In this document: positions 21,571 through 42,500 of the stretch, piece after piece
How the letters are laid out: each line of letters begins with the position of its first letter
Position numbering within the stretch: position 1 is the first letter of the stretch
Assembly: GCA_015478945.1 (NCBI GenBank)
Contig: JABUQX010018566.1
Location: forward strand, 1-42,500
Length of the DNA: 42,500 nt
Source of the DNA: Trachelipus rathkii
Taxonomy: Eukaryota > Arthropoda > Malacostraca > Isopoda > Trachelipodidae
Reading direction: 5' to 3'
Notes under the pieces: generated by a model
Database searches by the model: none
What the model saw: the letters and a program-made list of their open reading frames with translations, nothing else
Told to the model about the DNA's origin: nothing
Translations under genes and position numbers: made by a program

Positions 21571-22283
21571 CAAATATAACAATAAAACAAATGAAACATA
21601 AAAGTAAATAACAGGAAAGGCGTATATTTCATAAGGAAGGGTAGTCCTTTACCTCACAACAGGTCACAAACCAGAGACTCTCACAACTTCCCGGACCGCA
21701 CTCCGTAGGGTAGGATGTGGCCTCGGAAGAGCCTCCCCGAACTCCACGTCAGTTTACTCTCGTGTACTGCACGGAACTCACACAACTTAACGCCAGAGCC
21801 CAAGATTATACACCAAAGTAAAAGATAGCCTCCTCCGGCGGTTAACTCGGAAGATTTGGGTCCTCTACAACTGGCAGCCCAGTCGTAGGCTAACAAAAAG
21901 ACCGGTTTTCTGCCTGTACCTTCATCCACGGGGGAGAAGTGTGAGGCGGGCTGTAGACCCATGTGAGAAAAGGCACCAGAGGGCCCAAGGGGGGCTGTGA
22001 CGGGGGGGGGGGGGGAAGGAGGATATCCTCTTTTTCAAGAAGGAAAGTACGTACAAAGTACTTAAAGGGACTGATGGGTGCGAATTTATTAATTTAAAAA
22101 AGATAGAAACTTTGATAGAGGAATAAGAGGATTGAAAGATATGCTGTAGGAAAACGAGAGGATAGAGAAAAAAAATTTAACAGATTTTGGTAAAACCCCC
22201 CAAAGTATTGGTTTTTGTCACTATGCTATGTTCCAGGTTATTCACCAAAATATAACACGCAACAAGAATCAATCCTCCTTGCG

Positions 22284-22285
<2 letters not shown>

Positions 22286-22359
<74 letters not shown>

Positions 22360-22650
22360 ATATAGTATTATATATATAGTATTATATATATAGTATATAT
22401 ATATATATAATATATATATATATATAGTATACCTATATATTATATATATATATAATATTATATATATATTTATTATAGTATATAGTATATAATATATATA
22501 TAGTATCTATATATATATATATATATATATATAGTATATTATATATATAATACCATATATATATATACTATATATAATATATATATGTGATATATGTAAG
22601 TATTAATAATCATATTATAACTCAATGTAAAATATCACATCGAAGAGAAG

Positions 22651-22746
<96 letters not shown>

Positions 22747-22789
22747 TAATGATAGTATACAGTATATATATATACTATATATATATTAG

Positions 22790-22822
<33 letters not shown>

Positions 22823-22875
22823 ATATAATATATATATATATATATAATAATATATATATAATATATATATATTAT
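22286..22875. repeat. Irregular TA tract
   Basis: TA repeats with frequent single-base breaks (TATTATA, AATATA, AGTATA), unlike the nearly perfect arrays at 8-18 kb. Confidence 0.9.
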
Positions 22876-24057
22876 AAACTTAAAATATGTTTCACATTCG
22901 TTTAACAATTTATATTTGAATCTATTTAAAAACATGAATTATTTGTTTTTAATTAAAAACTTTAATAAAAATAATAATAAAATTATATTTAATTAATTAA
23001 ATCATTTTTTGTACTCTTCAAAAACCATTAATTTAATCAATGGTTTAGTCATTTATTTAAATTTTTTTTTATTATTTAAATATTAAAAAATAAGAATTAT
23101 TTAAGAAAAAAATTTCCCTCCTAGCTATTGACAGATTGGATTAATGATTGTAATGATATTCAAAAACGTTGCCAGAAAAAACTATTTCAGTTTTGCGAGT
23201 ACAAATTCATCTACAGTCACTTACAATTTTTAATAATATATATATATATATATAATATATATATATATATAGGTATATATTATTATATATATAGCTAAAA
23301 CACAGCTAGATACATATATAATATATATACTATATATACTATACTATAATAATATATAACTATAAAAAGTACTATAATCTATATATATATTTCTTTTTAT
23401 TAACAAGCAGTATTAGATGTAGATGGCAAAAATAGGGATTATAAAGACTATGATATTTATTTCTAAAGTAAAATGTTAATGCTAATTTCCCATACTTTCG
23501 CCTGATAAATAAATTTAACTTTCTTTAACAAGTACAAAGATTTTGTTTCAGAGGCACAAGATTTGCAGGAACCTAAATTTTACATATTCTTAGTTTCAAT
23601 ATTAGTTTCTAACACCATCAAAGTTTATTTATTTAAACATTTTTTTTTTTAGTCAAGGGAGTAATAGGGAGAAATATTAAATCATATAACAAATTCTATT
23701 GATGTTTTCTTTTCTTATTCTGAGATATTACCACAAGCAATTTAACCCAGGGTACGGTCACATTCAAATTTTAAAGATGGTACAGCAAGAAATGTTTATC
23801 GACGTTAAACATTCTTAAGCACCAGTCTTCAAATTTCAATAAAGAAGTAAAAACTTAATTGCTAATTTTATATATATATATATATAATAATATACGTATA
23901 TTAGGTGTTTTGCTCGTGAGCTTGTAGGCAGCGTTTCAAGTTTTGTTGGTGAGGTATAGTGGGTTTTTGTGTTAGTTGGTGATTATTAGTTATGTTTATT
24001 ATGATAGGTGTTATTATATATATATATTAAAACTAGTATTAGTATATAGTTATATAT
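22876..24057. other. AT-rich stretch with small TA tracts
   Basis: TA-like tracts at 23237-23390 and 23870-23890. A G/T-rich, A-poor patch lies at about 23900-23965. No gene. Confidence 0.5.
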
Positions 24058-24084
24058 ATGCGTACTAATAAAGTTATATATTAT

Positions 24085-26738
24085 ATATACGTTGCGAGCG
24101 ACGGGGCCTTGATCGTGTATGATTCGAAACGACTACGGGTAAGAATCTTACACGAGAGTAATTGCACCGGACGTCCGGAGACACCTTTCCAATTGGAAAA
24201 GAACTATTCATCGTTGGCCAGCGAGGGCAACACGTCGACATTTTGTCTCAAAATAGTCATGGCTTACCATTCAGTCTGGCTCAGAGATTCTCTTGTTTAC
24301 ACTCACTGTCTTCACCTTGTTTGAATTTGGGGTGCGTAACATTCTAGTGTACGCGCCAACAATTCCATTAAATACCGGTCCTAGGAGCATATGCCGATGA
24401 CAGTCAGAGGACAAACCTCAGTCTTGTGCCAACAACTTCCAACATCTGGGGTAGATCATGTTAACATGCACCAACTTCAAACCCCTTAATGCAGTATTGC
24501 CCCAAAACGGTCCTGTCCACTATGCGGAGTAACGCACGCAGATGCCCTTCATCCTCGCCATGCCCCTAACTAAATTTATCTTACTTCAATTAAATATAAA
24601 ACGGGTATACGAAATAAACAAAAAGACTGGCCCAGCCTAACCTACCCTTATTCAGGAACCCGCCAACCTCACCCGAAACAGCTATCTCCTAATTTTCCTA
24701 ACTATACATCCCTTACATAACAAGACATGAATCACGCCAATGCATAGCCCTTATTCTCCAACCCACTTTTGCATAAAGAGACCAATTTCCGAAACTCTCA
24801 AGAACAATGACCAAATTTCCACCTACCAATGCTTAGAAATAAAAGTTTAAAAAAAAAAAAAAAAAATACGTTAATATTGCCTGATTCTGTTCCCTTTTAT
24901 GCAACAATAATTAACACAGTAATATTAGGAACCGGATGACAAACATTGCAGCAGGACACAAGTGTCAAGAGCTTACTCTCACACACAAACAAGAGAGCTG
25001 GATGCACTTATAGACAACTTACAATTCCGACTCAGTATTCTCCTTAACCAACTCCATCAAGCAGCAGACTCGTCGAAGTCGACCTTACTATCAACTAATC
25101 TGAACCCACATCCTCCTTCTGCCTGCTGGCCCCCGCAATACATAAGTCACCATTAAACCTGGCTAGAACATTTTCTAATATGCAGTCTTGTCCTCAGATC
25201 CTAGTTCTCCATGATATAATCACAATTCAACATAAACACCTTACATACAGCACATTTTTTTTTTTTTTTTTAAACAATATAGAACATTGTACTGCAAGAA
25301 AGCAATAGTTCTGTTTAGAGGGAAATGCTTATACATGACCGTGTCATTATAAACAGATTGTTTTACACTCCTTTCAAAATAGCCGATTTTATACCAGTTT
25401 TCTCCTCGAAGAAAGTGAATTGATAACACAGTCAATAAAAGACTAATTCTAAAAGCCAATTTAAAAAAAAAAAATTTATACCTACGTGGCCACCTTTAAA
25501 GTTAAGCCTCATCTTTCATCCAGAAATTACAAGCTCCAAAAATACCTCTATCAAAAAATACCTCTAACACCTCTAAAATATATCATGCAGAGAAACACTG
25601 CAAATCAATATACAAAAACAACTGGATCAATTAACTAACTAACAGACAAACGAAATTACTGAAATCACCTTCTAAAAATTCCACCTATTACCCGTTACGA
25701 AACCTGGAACAGAGAGATCCACATTCTCTGACCAGCAATATTTCTAATCAAACAATACAACTCTTGCTCTTGTCCAACAAAAGTTGATAACAAAACAATG
25801 TCCCAACATGCCTTAATAAGTTGACCCTCTGAATACACTGCATGACATTCACGTCTCCACACTCAAACATACATCATGAAAACTTCAAGAGCCACCTACA
25901 AATTAATAGCATCTGAAAACACTAACTGGAAACAAGGTTTTAGGAAGGCCAACTTAAATTAAACTCCTCACAATAGTATATACCATGCATGATACATGTC
26001 GCCCCGTTTCCGGCTAAATTATGCATCACGGGCCTGTGGCTCGTCCCGCAAAATAATCATCATAGACTCAAATTCGGAAAACAAGAAACCATGGCCAAAT
26101 AAATGACTCTATAAAGGGACCTATTTTTAAGTGACGAATCACTTGTCGCACTACCTTTATGGCAAAAAATTTTTCCCTTTAAAAGGCACCAAATCTTGAC
26201 ACGAATAGAAAGGTTCCATTACACAGGTATAATCACTCTAAATATGATTCCCCTCCTGCAGTCAAAACATTACAATCAACACTGAACCACTCGGACCTAG
26301 GAGGATAAAATAAAACGCATCCCTATCTCGTTCGCGGTCTGACTTTTGCGAGCTGATAGTTGCTGTTGTGGTTTTCTCCGACCCGAACATTCTAAACTAA
26401 CTCTAGAACATATCTAACGGACTCCCCCAAGGTCTCGGGATATACAACACTTCCCCCCCCCCCCTACTTCAAAGATACTGGGCAATACTAAATACATTCA
26501 AATAACACAATTAATGTATTGTGGGAATTTCCTTTAAAAAGAAAAAAATGTTTTTGCTGCCGATGTACCATGGGACGAAAACAGCGTTGCATATCTAACG
26601 GTTCGGTTTTACGTCCGAAAACTTAGTTAAAGTTATGTAAGAAATTGTTAAGTAGAACGACAAATTTAACTGTGTAATACTTAACGAAATTTATCAACAA
26701 TAACCTGAGGCTATTGGGTTCTAACGACGATCTAATAT
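24085..26738. other. Unrecognised region, plus strand rich in A and C
   Basis: Higher GC than its surroundings near 24085-24350, then a long A/C-skewed plus strand with an A run (24848-24866) and a T run (25257-25271). No open frame over 90 codons and no known domain. Confidence 0.45.
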
Positions 26739-26751
26739 ACTATATATATAT

Positions 26752-26805
<54 letters not shown>

Positions 26806-26826
26806 ATATATTATAATATAGATGAA

Positions 26827-26860
<34 letters not shown>

Positions 26861-26875
26861 GTAATATATATATAT
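26739..26875. repeat. Irregular TA tract
   Basis: TA repeats with many breaks. Confidence 0.9.
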
Positions 26876-27412
26876 GACGTCACCGGTAAAACAGATTCAG
26901 TGGTCCCAACTTGCGAAAGCGCCATCAAAAACATCGATTTATCGCTAAACCATAATGTCGAAATCGAAGTGCTTTCAGACTACGCGTAGATCCCACAATT
27001 TACCTCTAGAACGATCTTCCGCATATCCCAGTAACATCGGCACTCGCCAATTACGTTCCCACTTTTGCCGAAATTCACCCGGCTAACAGAACAAAACCTG
27101 TTGGACAGGTCAACCCGACTCAGCGTAATGCTATCCGTTTTCTCAAGTCGGGGAACATCTCCTCCGTCAAGAAAATGGATGTTTTTTTCCCAGACTCTAG
27201 ACCGCCGTACGACAGCCAGGGACATTCTCTTTGCTACATAAAGAAAAGAAAGAAACCTGCCGGTGACTAACGGACATCAGACCAGGGACAACTTCAAGCT
27301 CCCGCTTCTCTAACGGATCTCTGGGGCCCGCTCTTCTCTGTGGTGGCAACAATATCTCTAGGTAGCTCCGTTTTTCCGTAGGAAGGGAGTGGAGGTTGAC
27401 AAAGTAGTAAAG
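26876..27412. other. Unrecognised GC-richer patch
   Basis: Holds an 81-codon minus-strand open frame (27225-26980) without recognisable motifs. It is flanked on both sides by irregular TA tracts. Confidence 0.4.
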
Positions 27413-27610
27413 TATATATATTATATATATAGTATTATAGTTATATATATATATATTATATATTATATATTATATATATATATATTATAATATAGTATAT
27501 ATATATTATATATCTATATTATATAATATATTATATATATTATATATATATATATATTATATATATTATTATATATATATAATATATAATATATATATTA
27601 TATTATATTA
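27413..27610. repeat. Irregular TA tract
   Basis: TA/TTA repeats with frequent breaks. Confidence 0.9.
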
Positions 27611-28215
27611 AAATATATTATAAATCCATATAGAATCCCGATGTCAAGGTGCAAATTTATTAATGGAAAGTGTTTTAAATTTACATATATCATAATTAAA
27701 AAGCAAAGATAGTTACAATTTAATATCAATAAGGACTTTAAAAAAAAATCAATAAAAAATCATTAGTATAAAAACAACACATTACAACCAATAGATATCC
27801 AATGGGCATTTTGTTGCCAAAAAAAAAAAAAAAAACTTTTTAACTGAAAAATTAAAAACTAAAAAAATTCATTATCTATTATTATTATTAATTTACTAAT
27901 TTTTATATATTACTTTTTTTTTAAATATAGGAAATAACCGTCAAGACTCAGGCGCAGTCATCCTCTTTATCTCTTTATGCACATGCATCTTGGATTAGAA
28001 TTATGTCTTACCATATTCATTCATCATACAAGTTGAAAAAGCTGCGGAGAACAAATTTTGTTAATATATAAAACAATAAAAAGTTGTTTTTTTTTTCTTT
28101 TTTTTTTTTTTTTTAATTTTTTTTAGCATTATTAATTAATTATCAATCGTATTGCATTAATGACTAAGGGGTAATCTAACTTCAATCAAATTTAAAACAT
28201 TTATAAACATTTTAA
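27611..28215. other. AT-rich stretch, no gene seen
   Basis: A and T homopolymer runs near 27822-27836 and 28086-28115. A possible acceptor-like TATAG at 27929 precedes a short open frame, with no family support. Confidence 0.4.
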
Positions 28216-28907
28216 TATATATATAATAATATGATATATATAGTATATATAGATATAGATATTTAATTATTAATGTATAATATCTATATAATAAATATAT
28301 ATGATAGTATATATATAATATTATATATATATATATATAATTATATTATAATAATAGATATTATATTTAAATATTATATATATATATATATATAAATAAT
28401 ATAATATATATATTATATATATATATATATTATAGCTGGTGTGGTTGTGTTGGTGTGGTGGGTTGTAGTTGGGGGGGTGGGTGTGCTTGGTGTTTGTGTT
28501 CTGTTGAGTGTTGTTAGTGTTGGGTTGTTGTTTGTTTGTTGTGGTCTTTTGTTTTTGTGCCTGTGCGTTTCGTTAGTTTGCGTTATTGTTGGTTTGGTTG
28601 TCACTGGGTCTATATATATATATATTATAATATATATATTATATATATATATATATATATAGTATGATATATTATTATATATATATATAATATAATATAT
28701 ATATATATATATATATAATTATATATATATATATATAATTATCATATATATAATTTATATATAATATATATAATATATATATATAATATAGTATATATAT
28801 AGTAGTGGCTACGTTAGTAAGGCAGATATTTAATTATTAATGGTATATTTTCTTTATCAAAACTAAAACTAAAGGTATATATATTATATATATTATATAT
28901 GTGATAT

Positions 28908-28939
<32 letters not shown>

Positions 28940-29050
28940 ATATATATTATATGGAATATTATAATAAATATATACTAATTATATATATATAATATATATA
29001 TATGGGTCAATACTTATATTATTCAATATAATTAGTATATATATATATCT
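28216..29050. repeat. Irregular TA tracts enclosing a G/T island
   Basis: TA tracts at 28216-28436, 28610-28800 and about 28877-29050. Between the first two lies a plus-strand G/T-rich island (28437-28608). Confidence 0.88.
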
Positions 29051-29400
29051 AATATTTTTAGAAAAGGTAATGTGAGCTACGCTTCAATTCTATCGTTTTT
29101 TGTTTGTTTTTTGAATGCCCCCCAAAAAAAACGTATACAAAATAACAAATGTAACTCATTATTAACTCACTAGTTTTTCTTATAAAACTACCATTATTAA
29201 TTGAATTGGTAAAAAAAATAAAACTTAACTTATATATAAAAAGAATGCAATATGGATATTGAAAGAGCTGTAGAGTGGGTCTACCATTCACTTACATTAT
29301 TATCAGAGCAATATGCATAAAAAATATTTAAAATTTTTTTTTTATTGATTTAAAAAATGAATCGAAAATTAAATAATATTCAATCATTTAATCATGGCAC

Positions 29401-29516
29401 ATAATATAATAAATATATATATATTTATAATATATAATATATGATAATATATATATATATATAGTATATAATAATATATATATATATATTATATATATAT
29501 ATATATATATAATTAT

Positions 29517-29566
<50 letters not shown>

Positions 29567-29605
29567 TATATATAATATATATAATATATGATATAATTAT
29601 ATATA
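29401..29605. repeat. Irregular TA tract next to the trx 3' end
   Basis: TA repeats with many single-base breaks. Confidence 0.9.
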
Positions 29606-30023
29606 CACTGTTTAATAACCTCTAATTCACCAATCACAACCCATTTTCACCCAACGATCTTTTCAGATGGTCCCACTATCCCTAATGACGATAACATTTA
29701 CTATCATAGTTATAGAAAATTCAATTCTTCCTTAACTCCTAAGACTGTTTATTAAAAAAATTCACTCTTGGAGATGAGAAGGAATTAACAAGAACATAAG
29801 ACTGACTAATAATAAATGTCTTAAGTGCGGGAAGAAGCCAATTAATGAACGTACAGAAATATTCGACCTAAATGTTTAAATACTTCAAATATCTGATTAA
29901 GCCATGCTTCCCTTTTCGCTGGACTCCTGCTTGAAATTTGAGTGATGCAATCGACCAAACACCACAATAACTTCAAGTAAGATACCTTTACCAAAAGACG
30001 TAACCAAACTCTTGTGAACGTTT
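29606..30023 (-). other. Probable trx 3' UTR
   Basis: Lies directly after the trx stop codon on the minus strand and before an irregular TA tract. A minus-strand AATAAA at 29748-29753, about 270 nt after the stop, is a candidate polyadenylation signal. Short open frames here are out of frame with trx and do not resemble anything known to me. Confidence 0.45.
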
Positions 30024-40389
<10,366 letters not shown>

Positions 40390-40396
40390 CTGTAAT

Positions 40397-40533
<137 letters not shown>

Positions 40534-40652
40534 GGATGATTAATCGTCATCGTCAACCGGAAAAATGGGCATATTTTTAACCGTCATCATCAATTTTTTT
40601 CGATTATTTTATCAACAAATATTAATATTTTATAATATTAAAACTCAATAAG

Positions 40653-40656
<4 letters not shown>

Positions 40657-40697
<41 letters not shown>

Positions 40698-40712
40698 CAG
40701 GAAAATATATGC

Positions 40713-40794
<82 letters not shown>

Positions 40795-40849
40795 CGTACA
40801 TATATATATATAGATATATTCGTGGTATATATATGTATATATATATTAT

Positions 40850-40927
<78 letters not shown>

Positions 40928-40935
40928 TACATATA
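40657..40935. repeat. (TA)n arrays and short (GA)n
   Basis: TA at 40657-40692, 40715-40792 and 40854-40918, then GAGAGAGAG at 40919-40928. Confidence 0.95.
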
Positions 40936-41129
40936 GAGAGAGAGTATACACTCACTCGAAGTGTTGCGTCTTTCTTTGCGTTCATATTCTTTACACACTC
41001 ATCCTTCAGGCAACATATTACTAACCACCATTTATCCACATATCATATACACATGATTAAAGTACACACCCCTCTTCTAGATAACACCTTATAGACATCC
41101 CTACTACTCATATCCCTGTGTATGGGGGA

Positions 41130-42500
41130 GAAAGAATTGCCCACATCGTATGTCCCAAAGTCGTAGAAGTCGATTAAGGACGGTGGTGCTGGGTTGGCTG
41201 CACCACTCACCACCTATCTCTTGCTAGGAATGCTGATGCATGCCTCGGAGATGGTCGTGATCGCAGTAAACGGCCTTCTAATTTTCGGCGAAATTGTATG
41301 AATCGTATGGGTACATGGAATGTCAGAGGAATAAATGTTGAGGAGAAGAGAGAGGTGAAGGATGTATTTAGGAAAGGCAAATTTAATTTGCTCGCTGTGA
41401 CTCAAACAAAGATGAAAGGAAACGGTGAAATTAAGTGGTGTGGTGTGAAATGTGTGTGTGCTGGTGTGGAAATGAATGAGAGAGGGAGAGAAGGAGTGAG
41501 TTGCAATTTTGATGAGTGACCTGTGGTACAAAGCTATGGTAGACTTTGTGTGTGTGAGTCCTAGAATTCTAATGGTTAAATTTAAGTTTGAAAAGGTCAA
41601 GGTATGTGTGGTTGTGACGTATGGTCCATCTGAGGGAAACGTTGAAGAGAGTACGATTTTTTGGGATAATCTGAATGATGCTCTGGATGGGGTGAGTAGG
41701 AGCTTCAGATTGATAGTGTTGGGAGACCTGAATGGTTGGGTAGGTGATCAAAAGAGGGATGGTATAACAGGTGGTTTTGGGGTGGCGGGAGAAAATGAGA
41801 ATGGTAGGAAGGTGATTGATTTCTGTGAAGAGAGAGGTATGTGTGTAAGATACTTTCTTTAAACACAAGAGTATCCATAAGTATACTAGAGTTGGTATTG
41901 AAGTGAAAAGTATGATTGATTTTGTGTTGGTGAAGAAGGAGATGTTGAAGTATGTGTTGGATGTTAAATCAGTGAGGGTTTAGGAATGGGATTATCGGAT
42001 CATTATATTGTTCTATGTAAAATTAAGTTAGTGGGGCTTGGATGGAGAGGAAGGTGATACGAAAGGAAGTAGGTAAAATTAAGAGTGAGAAGTTATGAAC
42101 AAGACAATAAGGAAAAGTATGTAAGAGTGCTCTACTAAATCGGTTGAATGTGAACGAGTTGATACTTAACAAATCTGGCAAATGCAAGAAACATTTTGTT
42201 AGTAGTGCAAAGGAAGTGTGTGGATGTGCTAAAGTAGGAAGTAAGAATGTTAACAGCGAATGGTGGAATGAAGAGGTGATGAAAGCGGTTAAAGGTAAAA
42301 AGAAGCGTGGTTGAATGTACTAAAAGCAAATGATGAAGTTTCAAAAGAAAGATGCTTGGAATTATATAAGGAGGAAAAAGAAATACTAAAAGGTGCATAC
42401 GTAGGAGGAAACAAGAGGTAAATGAACAGTTTGGAAGGAGGATGAATGAGGACATACAAGGAATAGGAAGCTCTTCTGGAAGGAAGCGCGAAAGGTTAAG
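41130..42500 (+). mobile_element. RTE-like LINE (family A), 5' part with endonuclease, cut by window end
   Basis: About 165 bp of probable 5' UTR, then MNRMGTWNVRGINVEEKR (AP-endonuclease start, TWNVRG), LLAVTQTKMKG (the family's ETK position), KVCVVVTYGPSEGNVEE, FRLIVLGDLNGWVGDQK (GDxN catalytic block) and a later SDHY. Frameshifts occur near 41510 and 41850 and beyond. It nicks target DNA to prime reverse transcription. The RT should lie past 42500. Confidence 0.85.
41298..41862 (+). pseudogene. LINE AP-endonuclease domain in two frames
   Basis: The first frame, 41298-41519, carries TWNVRG and LLAVTQTKMK; the second, 41509-41862, carries VVVTYGPSEG and GDLNGW. One frameshift separates them, and further breaks follow before SDHY near 41997. 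Without that shift it would be a normal exonuclease-endonuclease-phosphatase fold start of about 190 residues. Confidence 0.75.

Larger units (their letters stand above)
18038..21990 (-). mobile_element. Second LINE (RNase H-bearing, I/Jockey-like), poly-A tailed, RT core missing
   Basis: On the minus strand, in order: probable 5' UTR (21990-21590); ORF1-like gag (about 21570-20510, frameshifted); endonuclease (20243-19570; LQWNFRG, GGSGILIHKS, ILEDFNLPHPLCG, SSDHYPI); linker PWWSQECAQANREKKKLYRQ; SVWKVAQKI..SP; then a break near 19040; RNase H (18990-18560; WTSSHLWVTGNEIPDREGK); the C-terminal C..C..H-like block (RRRIGHINITR, PPTICKFC, VHHIF); 3' UTR; poly-A (18038-18060). RNase H indicates an I-group or related clade, distinct from family A. 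About 1 kb of RT is absent. The poly-A sits against a TA array. Confidence 0.82.

Noticed and set aside
24085..24160. Possible tRNA around GATTCGAAAC
   Set aside because: A T-loop-like word is present, but no cloverleaf with acceptor, D and anticodon stems could be built.
26980..27225. 81-codon frame as a possible gene
   Set aside because: No domain, no splice support, and it lies in a region of doubtful sequence quality.
22286..29605. CRISPR-like or satellite repeat array
   Set aside because: Repeats are simple TA tracts with no spacers of unique sequence and no regular unit.

Overview
This is eukaryotic, intron-containing, AT-rich DNA with many long (TA)n arrays, several copies of one non-LTR retrotransposon family, and two fragments of host genes. 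The protein families are metazoan. The retrotransposon family (an EN+RT polyprotein with a short microsatellite tail) and the TA load fit an arthropod, and I lean towards a crustacean. That lean is an inference from general resemblance; no species can be named from the sequence.

Layout. Positions 249-8111 (+) hold the last six exons of a xylulose kinase (XYLB, FGGY family). Five are clean and the first is broken by indels. Its introns contain several RTE-like LINE fragments. From 8.1 to 18 kb there is no host gene: perfect (TA)n arrays, one RTE-like copy with a long open RT/C-terminal frame (11348-12403), a diverged 0.4-kb direct repeat, and a 113-bp palindromic MITE-like element flanked by TA. 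From 18.0 to 22.0 kb (-) lies a second LINE of a different clade (ORF1, endonuclease, RNase H, poly-A tail) whose RT core is missing. From 22 to 30 kb there are irregular TA tracts and unrecognised sequence. Positions 30024-40389 (-) carry the 3' half of a trithorax/KMT2A-B histone H3K4 methyltransferase gene: a 2.9-kb exon with poly-Q and FYRC, then the WIN and SET exons, and a terminal SET/post-SET exon about 3.8 kb further on. A decayed RTE-like copy fills that last intron, and a 1-kb foldback element sits in the FYRC-WIN intron. Positions 41.1-42.5 kb (+) are the 5' end of another RTE-like LINE, cut by the window edge.

XYLB and trx converge, with about 22 kb between their stop codons. They have no evident functional link: one is cytosolic sugar metabolism, the other nuclear chromatin.

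Main cautions. Parts of the window look like unpolished sequence: the first XYLB exon, the terminal trx exon, and roughly 22-34 kb. In these parts conserved codons are broken by small indels, and a noisy second copy of a SET exon sits directly beside the clean one. I found no clear new biological system. The items most worth checking are the foldback element with a hammerhead-like core, the splice acceptors that abut (TA)n arrays, the SINE-like repeat sharing a 3' tail with the LINE family, and the possible misassembly at 33.8-34.1 kb.
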